Origin: Toxotes chatareus
Lineage: Eukaryota; Chordata; Actinopteri; Toxotidae
DNA length: 64,000 bases
NCBI GenBank assembly: GCA_016801885.1
Contig: JAFBJY010001325.1
Location: 1 to 64,000 of the forward strand
Direction: 5' to 3'
Positions 36,557-46,990 of this stretch are shown piece after piece. The position numbers were made by a program, and so were the translations under genes. The notes under the pieces are model-generated. The model searched no databases. It saw nothing but the letters and a program-made list of their open reading frames with translations, and had not been told where the DNA came from. How positions within the stretch are numbered: position 1 is the first letter of the stretch; each line of letters begins with the position of its first letter.

Positions 36557-36592
<36 letters not shown>

Positions 36593-39500
36593 CTGATCTC
36601 TTAAACAAGTGTGTAAATTGTGGGCTTTTCTCATTGAGTTGAATTGACTTGTTAAATGTGTTAAGTAGCAAAGACCTAACCCCTTAATTTGCTAAAACGC
36701 CTGTCAAAAACATACCCAGATTAAATTCAAAGCTTTTCTTGAGCCCTTTTACATTTAAAAGTTTGGTCTCTTTGTGAAGGTAACACTCTAACGTTTTAAT
36801 TTCAGCAGTTTGATGTACTGTAATTGTAACTGGTATGGAGTAAGAGAATATTAAATTATTTATTTTTTCCTCGCCTATTTTTTTTTATTTTTTTTTTATT
36901 TATTTTTTAAATACATCTTTCTAATAATCTGGGCTTGTAGGTATGGATTAGATGATAAAATATTGCTGTAGACTGAAGTCTTACCCATTCCATGTTAAAA
37001 TTTGGAATGGTAATTGTACAAAAAATGACTGTTTTGCACAGGCTTTTCAGTGGGTATGTCCAAAATGGGCACTTTGGATAGCTCTTGGGAACGCCAGGAT
37101 AAAAAACTATATAACTGCTAAATGCTTCAACACACAGACATCAATGAGGGCTCTAATGAAAGGTGACACTTAGAGGAATCATATTCCATATTAATATTCA
37201 TATGAATATTCATATTCACAATTAGTAGTACAGAAATAAAGTTATGGAAGAAAAAACACATTGAATGCTCATTATTCTAGTGAAACTAAACATGTGCAAT
37301 AAGAAATGAGTCAGAAAAAGTACTATGGTCAGAAATCAACACCTTTATGTGAATGAAACACACACTATTCACAGCAAACTGTTTACATATTTACAATTTC
37401 ACCTTCCTCGGTTTGGCCGCCTGGTTAGCTCAGTTGGTAGAACATGAGACTCAATCTCTCAGGGTCATGGGTTTGAGCCCCACTCTGGACGGCACCACCT
37501 CCACTTCACCAGGTGGTGAGCCCACCATAGAATTTCGGTGTGGACTGGGCGGCCGCAACCTGGGCCTGGACCCAGATAAGCCGCAGATAATGACATCATC
37601 ACATGTTATTCTCAGCATGCCATGCAGTAAAGTAAGAGACTTGACTCATTTAATCAACTGATCTCAGTCTTCAGACAGTTGATTGGTCAAACTGTGTGCT
37701 CTTGATTGCTGGGAACAAAAGTTGAAGTGAACGATGGGAGCCGCAGCCGCTTTGTTTTTGTTTTTTGTTTTTCTTTCACGTGATTGGTCAACTACCTGAC
37801 GTGAGGTGTGTCCGCACTGAGCCGGGGGTAGCGGGGGTTACAGACACAGGAGAGAAAGAGAGCGAGAACAGCCCCTAAAGAGACAACAGGCTGGGAAGGT
37901 GACAAAATGAGTGACCGCAGGAAAATTTATTCATTTTACACGTAATTCATGTTACACGTAATTTTACATTATTTTGTTAATAAATTAATTTAAGCAACAA
38001 AACCCATCTGCGGAGCCCCTTGGGAGCCGAAAGAGCTGGCACTTTTTAGTGAGCCGACCCATAAGAACAGTCTCACTACTGTTTTTACGAACGTATGCAC
38101 GACTAGACGACATCCAGTATATTTGTTTACCCACGGTCTTGTAGCCCCTCCTCCTTCCGCAACCCCAACATGTGACACGTCCCCGTGACTGGAATTTTAT
38201 TGGCTACACGACCATTAGATCAGATTCAGTGTAAGATATGATAGGCGGAAACGACAAGCATAAGAGTGAGGGGTGTACTTTAACATGATAGAGTCACTCA
38301 TTGGCTATTTCTGGCTGTGGGGGGGCCATAGATCTTCCTTGATGGTCAAATGAGGTGTCAATCAAAAGCAGAGGGCAGGGACTACAAACCAAGCTCCATG
38401 GGATCAACTTTTAAAACAAAACAGAGGCGACAAAACGTAGAAACGAAGGAGTAATAGTGCACTGTATTTTCCAGTCGGAACGATTCGATTGCAACTTTTG
38501 ATCATTTATGCACCTACAAACATGTTTTTGACTGTATTTTTCCACTGGACGTGATTCTTTGGACATTTCCCGACAAAACAAGACCATTTTTGTTGTTGCC
38601 CTGCGTTTTGAATCGCAGGGTGACTAGTAAAAAAATAAAAACAATGAGCGACAGTTGTAATAACTGTCGTCGCTTTGATGTTTTTTAGAAGATGGTTTAG
38701 TTCTACCTAAAGTCATTGTTTTATCCTGTAATGGTTTATATCACTGAAAAGATAAGACTTTCAGCTTTCAAATGATGTGCTGCATGTGCACCACCTTAAA
38801 TGTAGTAGTTGTGTAGGTAGAATAAAACACAGACATGTCAGAGAAATAGCATGATGGCCTGCCAGCGGGCCGTCGGAACGTTAAAGGGTTAAAGGATTAA
38901 AGGACCACTCTGTTGGTTTGACATGTTTCAGTCCATTAACAGAGGAAGTTAGCTCCATGATATGATTCACAAATACGTACTTCAAAGCAGATATCACAAA
39001 AGCTGGAAAGGAAGTGGTTATTCACTAATTTAGAGGAATTCCGCCTAGCCTGGAACGACAGCTTCATAATGTATCAAAAGCCCTTTGTAAGACAAGAACC
39101 GCCTATTATTCATCATTAATAGTGTTGCGACTGAACTAGGACAGAACCCAAATGCACGACTCCAAAACGTAAGATTAAATAACACAGTCTTTAATGAACA
39201 AAGTAGCAAAACATGAATCACTCAAGAGGAGAAAAAGAACTAGAATGAGCAAAGTACAAAAGAATAACAAAACCTGACTTGAGATACAAGGGCTAGATAC
39301 AGATGCTGGTTCACTTGACAAAGGACAAGACAAACTGGCACAGAACAAAGGGAGACGCAGACAATAGACACAAGGTAATGGGGAACAGCTGGAAACAATT
39401 AGGGCGGGGAAAACAATCACACTGGTGGGAAACAAGAGGAAGGGCAAGCAACCTGAAACAAGAGGAGTTAAAATTTCAAAATAAAAGCAAAACATGTCTT

Positions 39501-42500
39501 TTGGATCCTATCCTAACCAGACTTCTTAAAGATGTTTTGCCTTTGATTGGCACTTCCATATTAGACCAGATAAATCTCTCTTTGGTAACAGGATAGGTTC
39601 CACAGGCTTTTAAGGTTGCAGTTATCAAACCTTTACTTAAAAAGCCTTCTCTTGACCCTGGCATTTTGGCAAACTATAGACCTATATCCAATCTCCCTTT
39701 TACTTCTAAAATTCTTGAAAAGGCTGTTGCAACTCAGTTGTGTGACCATATACATAGGAACGGTTTGTTTGAAGTCTTTCAGTCAGCATTTAGAGTTCAT
39801 CATAGCACAGAAACAGCACTGGTGAAAGTTACCAACGACCTTCTCATAGCATCAGACAATGGACTTATCTCTATACTTCTACTTCTACTAGATCTTAGTG
39901 CTGCATTTGACACTATTGATCATAGTATCCTATTGGAAAGATTGGAACATGTCATTGGGATTAAAGGAACGGCACTAGGTTGGTTTAAATCATATCTATC
40001 AGATAGATATCAGTTTCTTCATGGTAATGATGATCCCTCCATTTATACCAGAGTTAGTCACGGAGTTCCACAGGTTTCTGTGCTTGGACCGATATTGTTC
40101 ACCTTATACATGCTTCCCCTAGGCAATATTATCAGGAAGCATGGAATAAATTTCCATTGCTATGCGGATGATACCCAGCTATATTTATCTATGAAGCCAG
40201 ACGAAACAGATCAGTTAACCATTCTTCAGGCATGTCTTAAAGACATAAAGGCCTGGATGACCTGTAACTTCCTAATTTCCCTTTGGGGATTAATAAAGTT
40301 TTCTGTCTGTCTGTCTGTCTGTCTGTTTCTGAATTCAGACAAAACTGAGGTTATTCTGTTTAGTCCTAAACACCTCAGAAACAGTTTATCTAATCATATA
40401 GTTACTCTGAATAGCATTAATTTAGCCTCCAGTACGACTGTGAGGAACCTTGGAGTTATTTATGATCAGGTTTTGTCCTTTAACTTGCATATAAAACAAG
40501 TCTCTAGGACCGCCTTCTTTCACCTGCGCAATATCAGTAAGATTAGGAACATTCTGTCTCAGAGTGATGCCGAAAAACTAGTCCATGCATTTGTTACTTC
40601 TAGGCTGGACTACTGTAATTCCCTATTATCAGGATGTCCAGTTAACTCTGTAAAAAGCCTCCAGCTGATCCAAAATGCTGCAGCGAGAGTACTGACTGGA
40701 TTTAGCAAGAGAGATCATATTACTCCTGTACTAACTTCTCTTCATTGGCTTCCTGTAAAATCCAGAATTGATTTTAAAATCCTTCTCCTCACATATAAGG
40801 CCCTCAATGGCCAGACTCCTTCATATCTCTCAGTGGTGAATCAAAGTCAGTTTTTAGACCAACATGTTTGATTTGATCTTTATCTTCTAATTCCAGACTT
40901 GACTGAGCTCAGCAGCATGTTTTGAATCTGTGTTGACATGAATAGTTGTATGAATGTTGTGGTGACATTTGGATGATGTGTGTAGAAGGCTGACATTCTG
41001 ATGATCCACAATAAGAGAAATACAAAGTCCCTCTACTCATGTTAGTGAAAGCTTATTGTTAGGACATATCTGATTGGATTAGAAATTATTTTTATCCACA
41101 TGATTTATTCTTTATTCAGATTGGGTTCCTGCAGTTTGTCAGAGATCAGCTGTGCTTCTCTGGCCTCAGCTCTGAAGTCCAACCCCTCCCATCTGAGACA
41201 CCTGGACTTGTGGGGAAACAACCTTCAGGATTCAGGAGTGAAGGATCTGTCCGATCTTGTGGAGAGTCCAGACTGTACACTGGAGACTCTGAGGTCAGTA
41301 GAGGGTTGGAGTCAGTCCATGCTGCTTTCATCAGCCAATCAGATCAGCCACAAGCCTGATTGTGATTGTGTGTTTGAGGTGATGTGAAGACAACTGTTGT
41401 TGTTGTGTTCATGTCTACAGGAAGTAGAGCTGGATTACAGTTGACAGCCTCACAAGATGTGTAGAGACAGTGGTCCTCATTCATCAAAGCGTCGTAGCAT
41501 CAAATCTGATCTGAAACTGTTTGTTCTTTCATTTCAGCAGTAAAGAATTGATGAGTTTGATCTTTGTCACAGCTCTGAGATCAGTCTGACTGCAGCCTGC
41601 AAATCACTGGCTCTGATTTCAGAGAAGCATCATGACATTTTGGAAGCATGTGGTCTGACACAGAGCAGAACCTCTGCTGAAGATATTACAAGACAAGTAC
41701 AGAGATGAGTCCTTTGTCTGATGTACTTAGTAGGTCATTTGTAACTTTCTCTAATGCTGTCTCTGTGCTATGATTCACTCTAAACTCTGACTGAAAATCC
41801 TCAAATAAATTATTGTTCTGTAGAAAGTCACACAGCTGATTGGCAACTGCTTTTTCAAGGATCTTAGAGAGAAAGGGAAGGTTAGATATACTGTAGGTCC
41901 GTAGTTGGCTAATACACCTGCATCAAGAGTAGGCTTTTTAAGAAGTGGTTTAATTGCAGCTACTTTACAGGACTGTGGTACACAGCCTGTTAGTAAGGAG
42001 GGATTCATCATATCCAGTAGAGAGGCGCTGATTAGGGCTAAAATTCCTTGAGGAGCCGGGTGGGGATCAGGTCTAAAGGACAGGTTGATGGTTTAGATGA
42101 AGAAATCATAAAAGTTAGTTGGTGAAGATCAATGGAAGAGAAACTTTCTAAATACACATAAGGTTTTACTGTTTCTGAGGTTCCTGTGCTTAAAGAAATA
42201 TCAGTGCTAATTGAGGGCAGGAGGTGATCAATTTTGCCTCTGATAGTCAGAATTTTATTATTAAAGAAGCCCATGAAGTCATTACTGCTGAGAGCTAAAG
42301 GAATACATGGATCAATAGAGCTGTGACTCTCTGTCAGCCTGGCTACAGTGCTGAAGAGAAACCTGGGGTTGTTTTTATTGTCCTCTGTTAATGAAGAGTA
42401 GTAGGCTGCTGTAGCATTACAGAGGGACTTCCTGTATGCTTGGTGGAACGCCAAAAGTTTTTGTGTAGTTTGCTTTAATTTGCGAGCTTGTGAGCTAAAC

Positions 42501-45500
42501 TACAGAGCAAACTCTTTTGTTCCTCTTTCTTCTTTTTTAGAGGAGCGATGGAGTCAAGTGTCATTCACATTGAGTTCATGTCGACAAAGCTGTCGACACT
42601 GATTTCAGTACTGACAGAATCACTTCTTTTACCCACAGCTCTTTACATGCTGCCTCTCATTCACCCATTCACACACACTGATGGCAGCCAGCTACCATAC
42701 AAGGTGCTGGTCTGGCCATCAGGGCTGGTTTGAGGTTGAGGTTTTTAGCCTATAAGGACACTTGATGTTGACAGGAGGAGAGCTGTGATTAATGGACAAA
42801 CCTCTCTACCTGCTGAGACACAGCTGCCCTGTACTTACAACTAATAAACAATTTTATCAGAGAATTCAAACTAAATCAAATCAGGTACCAACATTAACAC
42901 AGTTACAGTCAAGACCTTAAGTATTTGGACAGTTATTGTTCTCCAGACTCTGAGCTTCATCACATTGAATCTGAATTAAAATAATGGATCCTACATTAAA
43001 GAGCCAAGTCTCAGCTTTAATTTGAGCAGGTTGACATCAGTATAGAAAGAACTGTGTGGGAGATTCAGCCCTTTTATTGGTTCAAAAGTAACTGGACAAA
43101 TACACATGAAGTGAAACAAACTAATCAGATTTAATATTTAGTGTAAAATCCTTTGCGGTCATTGACTGTAGTATCCATTATTATATTTTTAAGTCAATGT
43201 GCTGAGAGCCTGAAGAACAAAACATGTCTAACTGTCCAAATACTTACGGCCTTGACTGGATATCTGTTTATTACTGGTTGTGTCATATTTAACTGTCATG
43301 TCTTCAACTTGTTGACAATAAAACAGAAAGGATTTGAATCAGAGCCACTGAAAGATGATCATCAATGTAGAAACTCCTCATTGGTTAGCAGGTGGATAAG
43401 GAGCTGATATTTCTGCTACACTGAACAAATCTGTGTTTGATGTTTGGCCCAGTTTTCAAATGCAGGTCTGTTAGTTTGCTGTGAGCTGCAGAGCAAACTG
43501 AGAGTTTTGTTCCTTTAATTGTCCTTTCAACACAAATGTTATTTGACTTTTTCTTCATTGTTTCCTCTTCAGACTGAGCATCTGTAACCTCTCAGAGAGA
43601 AGCTGTGAAGCTGTGTCCTCAGTTCTCAGCTCCCAGTCCTCTAGTCTGAGACACCTGGACCTGAGTAACAATGACCTGCAGGATTCAGGGGTGAAGCTTC
43701 TGTCTGCTGGACTGAAGAGTCCACACTGTACACTGGAGACTCTCAGGTCAGGATCCATCAACCTGTTTAGCTGATGATTTGCTCATATCTGATTTACATC
43801 AGTGGATAAACAGCAAACTTGTGTAGGATTGTTCAAAGTAAAGTTCAGCAGAACTTTCTAGACTAAGTCAATTATTCATCATTTTCTCTTGTTTATGCTT
43901 CAGTTGTTGATTTTTTTAATCCTACAGATGATGTTTAAGGAATATGCCATGAATACATTGGACCAGAACCAAAAACAAAAACATGAACAACAAAGAATAA
44001 CAAAACAGACCAGCAGGTGTTGACAGAGGGTTCCTGTGTGATGTTGTGTGTGTCTGCAGGCTGTCAGGATGTCTGATCACAGAGGAAGGCTATGCTTCTC
44101 TGGCCTCAGCTCTGAGCTCCAATCCCTCCCATCTGAGAGAGCTGGACCTGAGTTACAATCATCCAGGAGACTCAGGAGTGAAGCTGCTGTCTGCTGGACT
44201 GAAGGATCCACACTGGAGACTGGACACCCTCAGGTATGGCGAGGCCTGCTGCAGCCACAGACAGTGTGTGATAGAGGAGGAAGAGCTGGAAACATTTAGT
44301 GTGTCACAGCTGATGACAGATCTCTACAGAAGTGCTTTGAATTCAACAACAACACAAAGAGGGCTTTTCTCTAATTCTGACTTCAGTATCTCATCATGAC
44401 TCACTGTGTCATATTTAAGAGAAAATATGTGACAATCATTAAATCAGGTGTGGTCAGCTGTTTTCTGTGACCTGAGCAGGACTTTCTCAGACTGGATTTC
44501 ATGCTGCATCAGCACAAAGCCAGCGTGGAAACATTTGAGCTGCAGCTGGTTGAACTGCTCCTGAACCAACAGAGCCACTTTGAGCACTCTTTCACCACAA
44601 CAACCCCAAAGACTTTAGATACCTGTTCAGTGCTGACACACTAATAATAACATCCCAACAATAATAAGACCATCTACACTGCTCAGAGACATCCATCTGC
44701 CAGTGTCTCAAACCAAGGAGGAAATGAAACCAGGTCTCTGATCAATAATCAGCTGAACCTCTCTGAGATCCTGATCTTGTCATTCTGAGATCTTTTGTTG
44801 TGTCTGACACCAAAAGTGATATCAAATGGAGCCAAATAATCAAACCATCTGTGTATGAGAGCCATGTAATGTCCATGTTTGCATGCTGAAAGAGAACATG
44901 CTGGTCTGACCCCCCTCCTCCTTTCAGGGTGGAGCCTGGTGGAGTCCGATGGTTGAGACCTGGTCTGAGGAAGTGTAAGTGCGGTTTTCATTTGATTCCT
45001 GAAAACAAAGCAGCTCACATTCAACCATCTTCATCTTGTGTCTTCTTCTCTCCATCAGATTTCTGTGAACTCACCATTGACACAAACGCAGTAAACAGAA
45101 ATATCAAATTGTCTGACAACAACAGGAAGGTGACACGTGTGGAGGAGGATCAGTCATATCCTGATCATCCAGACAGATTTGACCAGTGTCCTCAGCTGCT
45201 GTGTAGTAATGGTCTGACTGGTCGCTGTTACTGGGAGGTCGAGTGGAGAGGAGGAGTTTATATATCAGTGAGTTACAGAGGAATCAGAAGGAAAGGAGAC
45301 AGAGAAAACTCTTTGTTTGGATGGAACGATCAGTCCTGGAGTCTGAGCTGCTCTGATGGTCATTACTCTGTTTGGCACAATAACAGAGAGACACCTGTCT
45401 CCTCCTCCTCCTCTTCATCATCTTCCTCTGTCTCTGACAGAGTAGCAGTGTATGTGGACTGTCCTGCTGGCTCTCTGTCCTTCTACAGAGTCTCCTCTGA

Positions 45501-45606
45501 CTCACTGATCCACCTCTACACCTTCAGCACCACATTCACTGAACCTCTGTACCCTGGGTTTGGAGTCTGGTGGTCTGGTTCCTCAGTGTCTCTGTGTAGA
45601 GTGTAG
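31638..45606 (+). CDS. NLRC3-like receptor: FISNA-NACHT-LRR-B30.2 (nine coding-region exons, intact)
   Basis: Cytosolic pattern-recognition receptor of the fish NLR-C expansion. Coding segments: 31638-31771, 32395-32517, 33470-35338, 36201-36374, 41120-41293, 43573-43746, 44060-44233, 44928-44974, 45059-45606 (the first exon begins at 31619; only eight introns interrupt the coding part). They join to 3,417 nt, exactly 1,139 codons with stop and no internal stop; all borders are GT-AG. Protein order: acidic N-terminus with a duplicated peptide (residues 1-86), FISNA (about 90-165), NACHT (about 180-350; P-loop GVAGVGKT at 187-194, Walker B LFIFDGLDE at 259-267, sensor WITSRP), winged-helix region, four 58-residue LRRs (about 709-941), B30.2 (about 957-1138). 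No PYD or CARD is visible. The start is the first ATG of the exon. Known family roles are innate sensing or damping of inflammatory signalling; the ligand is unknown. The ISRE at 31289 suggests interferon control. Confidence 0.88.
32395..32517 (+). CDS. NLR gene, second coding exon (copy of the first exon's peptide)
   Basis: 123 nt, phase 2 at both ends, so it can be skipped or repeated without changing the frame. The peptide SPGSSCLSMKSDWSKQFNPP nearly repeats that of the preceding exon (SMKSDWSKEFIPPDLSNEPG). Acceptor TTTTCAG, donor GTAAGAG. It looks like an exon-level duplication. Confidence 0.85.
33470..35338 (+). CDS. NLR gene, FISNA-NACHT exon (1,869 nt)
   Basis: The acceptor is the CAG ending at 33469; using the next CAG (33480) would give an immediate in-frame stop, so the phase fixes the choice. 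Donor GTAAGT at 35339. Begins RFSADSLQEVLDEHKISLRR, the usual FISNA approach. FISNA follows (LLNRIYTELYITEG, HDIFKALPDQQRRIRVVLTN), then NACHT with P-loop, Walker B and sensor Arg all present, then winged-helix and superhelical parts (FVHLSIQEFLAAVYMFH). It ends LDLDKYNTSEEGRRRLIPAV, the standard lead into the LRRs. ATP binding and self-assembly therefore look possible. Confidence 0.93.
35765..35860 (-). mobile_element. 3' tail fragment of an L2-type LINE (intronic)
   Basis: On the minus strand it reads ...GATAATAAAGCCTGATTTGAT and a short TTTGA repeat, the same kind of end as the LINEs at 429-2842 and 48795-52030. Only about 90 bp remain. Confidence 0.55.
35935..36520 (+). repeat. Tandem LRR exon-intron unit, copy 1 (matches 40856-41300 and parts of 1-170, 3040-3420)
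   Basis: The flank TTGATCTTTATCTTCTAATTC and the exon are shared with 40856-41300; the 3' flank is shared with 36-170 and 3276-3420. This shows that LRR exons of the NLR genes multiplied with their introns attached. Confidence 0.8.
36201..36374 (+). CDS. NLR gene, LRR exon 1
   Basis: 174 nt, acceptor TTATTCAG, donor GT at 36375, phase 2 in and out. Encodes one ribonuclease-inhibitor type repeat: CSLSEISCASLASALKSNPS then HLRHLDLSDNKLQDSGVKLL. Nearly identical to the frameshifted exon at 3103-3275. Confidence 0.9.
36558..36591. repeat. (GT)n microsatellite
   Basis: About 17 GT units in the intron after LRR exon 1. Confidence 0.95.
37416..37625 (+). mobile_element. tRNA-derived SINE (intronic)
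   Basis: The head looks like a tRNA, with an A box TAGCTCAGTTGG (37426-37437) and a B box GGTTTGAGCCC (37470-37480) at the normal 32-bp gap, flanked by partly pairing ends. About 130 bp of non-tRNA body follows (GGCCGCAACCTGGGCCTGGA). The body and imperfect arms argue for a SINE rather than a working tRNA gene. Confidence 0.75.
37640..38969. other. Intronic stretch with no recognised element
   Basis: Includes G-rich and purine-rich pieces (37820-37870) and AATAAA near 38632. It may be an old repeat but I see no ends or coding motifs. Confidence 0.45.
39119..39480 (-). mobile_element. Unclassified insertion nested in the LINE
   Basis: About 360 bp absent from the related LINE. On the minus strand it ends ATTAAAGACTGTG ... 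GCATTTGGGTTCTG, a pattern common to non-coding interspersed repeats of fish. A similar 3' end occurs near 46960. No coding content. Confidence 0.6.
40274..40327 (+). mobile_element. Tiny LINE 3'-tail insertion inside the LINE frame
   Basis: TTTCCCTTTGGGGATTAATA followed by AAGTTTT and a CTGT repeat interrupts the protein between NFL and NSDKTE, where the related element at 21720 has only the host sequence. It is a typical LINE end, cut to the last 50-odd bases, and keeps the frame open. Confidence 0.75.
41120..41293 (+). CDS. NLR gene, LRR exon 2
   Basis: 174 nt with TTATTCAG acceptor and GT at 41294. Repeat sequence HLRHLDLWGNNLQDSGVKDL then SDLVESPDCTLETLR. Closest relative in the window is the broken exon at 3934-4109, with the following introns also matching. 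Confidence 0.9.
41690..42545 (-). mobile_element. L2-group LINE fragment (intronic, antisense)
   Basis: Two frames in opposite orientation to the gene: 42454-42038 (YYSSLTEDNKNNPRFLFSTV, CIPLALSSNDFMGFFNNKI) and 42011-41775 (QSCKVAAIKPLLKKPTLDA). These cover only the linker and first RT block of an L2-type ORF2. Related to but clearly different from the other two L2 copies. Confidence 0.85.
42906..43258. mobile_element. Tc1-type MITE (intronic)
   Basis: Inverted ends of about 28 bp sharing TAAGTATTTGGACAGT and CAGTCAAG, about 353 bp long, non-coding inside. TA precedes the left end; on the right TA lies two bases further out (GATA), so the duplication is slightly worn. Confidence 0.75.
43573..43746 (+). 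CDS. NLR gene, LRR exon 3
   Basis: 174 nt, acceptor CTCTTCAG, donor GTCAGG is weak but GT is present. Repeat: LSICNLSERSCEAVSSVLSS then LRHLDLSNNDLQDSGVKLLS. Phase 2 at both ends. Confidence 0.9.
44060..44233 (+). CDS. NLR gene, LRR exon 4
   Basis: 174 nt, acceptor TCTGCAG, donor GTATGG. Repeat: LSGCLITEEGYASLASALSS then LRELDLSYNHPGDSGVKLLS, ending DPHWRLDTLR, the typical last LRR before the B30.2 linker in this family. Confidence 0.92.
44928..44974 (+). CDS. NLR gene, short linker exon
   Basis: 47 nt after CCTTTCAG encoding VEPGGVRWLRPGLRK; followed by GTAAGT. The phase joins to the B30.2 exon to give KYFCELTID. The same linker peptide is common in fish NLR-B30.2 proteins. Confidence 0.9.
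45059..45606 (+). CDS. NLR gene, B30.2 (PRY-SPRY) exon and stop
   Basis: 548 nt after TCCATCAG. PRY part: CELTIDTNAVNRNIKLSDNN and YPDHPDRFDQCPQLLCSNGL. SPRY part: CYWEVEWRG (around residue 1015), SVSYRGIRRKG, FGWNDQSWSLSCSDG, VYVDCPAGSLSFYRVSSDSL, ending PGFGVWWSGSSVSLCRV. Complete compared with other B30.2 domains (about 180 residues). A Ser-rich loop (SSSSSSSSSS-type, near 45405) interrupts the domain between two strands, as is often seen in variable loops. Confidence 0.93.
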
Positions 45607-45712
45607 CAGAGAGAGTCTCCTCCTGTTAGAGAAACTCTCTCACTGTTGAACAGATAGTTCAGTCTGTACATGTCTGTCTCTTTCACTCACACACATCTTT
45701 TCAGATTCATGT

Positions 45713-45718
45713 ATTAAA
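45713..45718 (+). terminator. Poly(A) signal ATTAAA of the NLR gene
   Basis: ATTAAA, the commonest variant signal, 107 bases after the stop codon; no AATAAA is nearer. Confidence 0.5.
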
Positions 45719-46389
45719 GCAGTTTATTTGTTAAACTCTTCTAAATGATTCCTTGTAAACTTCTTCCTCTTCCAGTCCTTTAAAGATGGAAGCTACGATT
45801 ATTACAGGAGAAAAATGTTGCTGACTTTTACTTTTTAAGATTCTAATCATGATCTTGTCCTTTCACATTAAAAGCAAACTAGCAAACTGAGCTGATTCAG
45901 TTCAAACTAAAATGCTGCCACAGTTTATCTGAAAGATCTGAGAAAAAACAAAGATAGAAACTTGTCAAACTGTGTTTCAGAGGTTCACAGAGTTAGAACT
46001 GCTCTGAAGAGTTTGAGCCTCGATTCTATGAATTTTAAGTCAACTTTAAAAAAAATACTCAGAAAAGATGAGTGAAAACCAGCAGCTGAAATTTAACTAA
46101 AACAAGAAGCTGTGAAGTTTATTTGAAAAATGTTTAAGGAGTTTTTCAACTTCATCTCTCATTTTTACAGTGTATAGCTGGCTTTCACTCTGTTTTTCAT
46201 GTTTTACAGTAAATCCTCTGGCTGCTGATAATACTTGTGTACATATACTGCTGATGTCGTTTTCATTTTCACACCTCATCACATATTTTCCACATTGTGT
46301 GTTAGGCTGTGAGCCTAACTTCCACTTCACAATACATCTGCTGTTTTTATTTATTTATTTATTTTCCAAGTTTATTACACTGTTGTAAT
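45719..46389. other. Gene-free stretch
   Basis: AT-rich 3' flank of the NLR gene; a TTTA run near 46345. Nothing else recognised. Confidence 0.5.
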
Positions 46390-46990
46390 ATTTTGCAGTG
46401 CATCCCCTGGTTTTACGTGTTTTGGTCCAGCTCTGCTTCCTCTTGGGTTTTGTTGTTTTGTTATTTCTGCTCTGCCTCCTCTTCCTATGCTTTCTCCATC
46501 TCTCTCCCTCTCTCTTCCCTCTCTCTGTGTCTCTCTCTCTCTTTTTATGTGTGCATCTTCTGTGTGGGTGTGCTTTCAGGTTGTGGATTCCTGGGCGGCT
46601 CCTCCCTACTCCCTTCACCAGCACGGGCCCTCCCTCAGAGCATAAGAGGCTTGGCGTTCCTGTCTACCCTCTCCAGTTCGTTCTGTCATCTCCCAAAGTG
46701 ACTAGATCTCTGTGGCTCAAATCACTTTGTTGCTTAGTAACTTTATTCTCTGTCTGAACGTTTACTTTATGCCTACTAACCTCCGTGCTCTCCTCTCACA
46801 GTTCACTTCTGTTTTTTTTACCTTGTGGCTCAAGCAGCTCTTCTCCGGTCATGTCTCTGTCGGTGCCCAGGAATCCTTCTCCTTCCTCTCCCCTTTACCT
46901 AGTTTTTTCAGACTTTGTAATAAACAGTTTGAACTGGTTTGACGCTCCTCCTGTCTGCTTTTGGGTCCAGGCCTTGTTAGTTTGACTAAC
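46390..46990 (+). mobile_element. Unclassified interspersed repeat
   Basis: C/T-rich body followed by AATAAACAGTTTGAACTGG (about 46919) and GCTTTTGGGTCCAGG (about 46959). The end resembles that of the insertion at 39119-39480, so both probably belong to one group of non-coding fish repeats. No coding capacity despite several open frames. Confidence 0.45.

Larger units (their letters stand above)
38970..40835 (+). mobile_element. L2-group LINE fragment in the NLR intron, with two nested insertions
   Basis: Same family as the element at 20111-23590 but in the sense direction of the NLR gene. It starts in the linker (GTACTTCAAAGCAGATATCAC), is interrupted by 39119-39480, and resumes with a frame open from 39666 to 40871: NYRPISNLPFTSKILEKAV, DLSAAFDTIDHSILLERL, GVPQVSVLGPILFTLYM, YADDTQLYLS, LHWLPVKSRIDFKILLL. 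It is cut short after LNGQTPSYLS with no 3' UTR. The first Gly of the GVPQGS motif is changed to Val. The long open frame suggests recent arrival, but with neither 5' nor 3' end it cannot move by itself. Confidence 0.88.

Noticed and set aside
37416..37494. Functional tRNA gene
   Set aside because: Boxes A and B are fine, but the arms pair poorly and a SINE-type body follows.
46309..46757. Hydrophobic frames as a membrane protein
   Set aside because: They translate T/C-rich repeat sequence in several overlapping frames, with no splice sites, homology or preferred frame.
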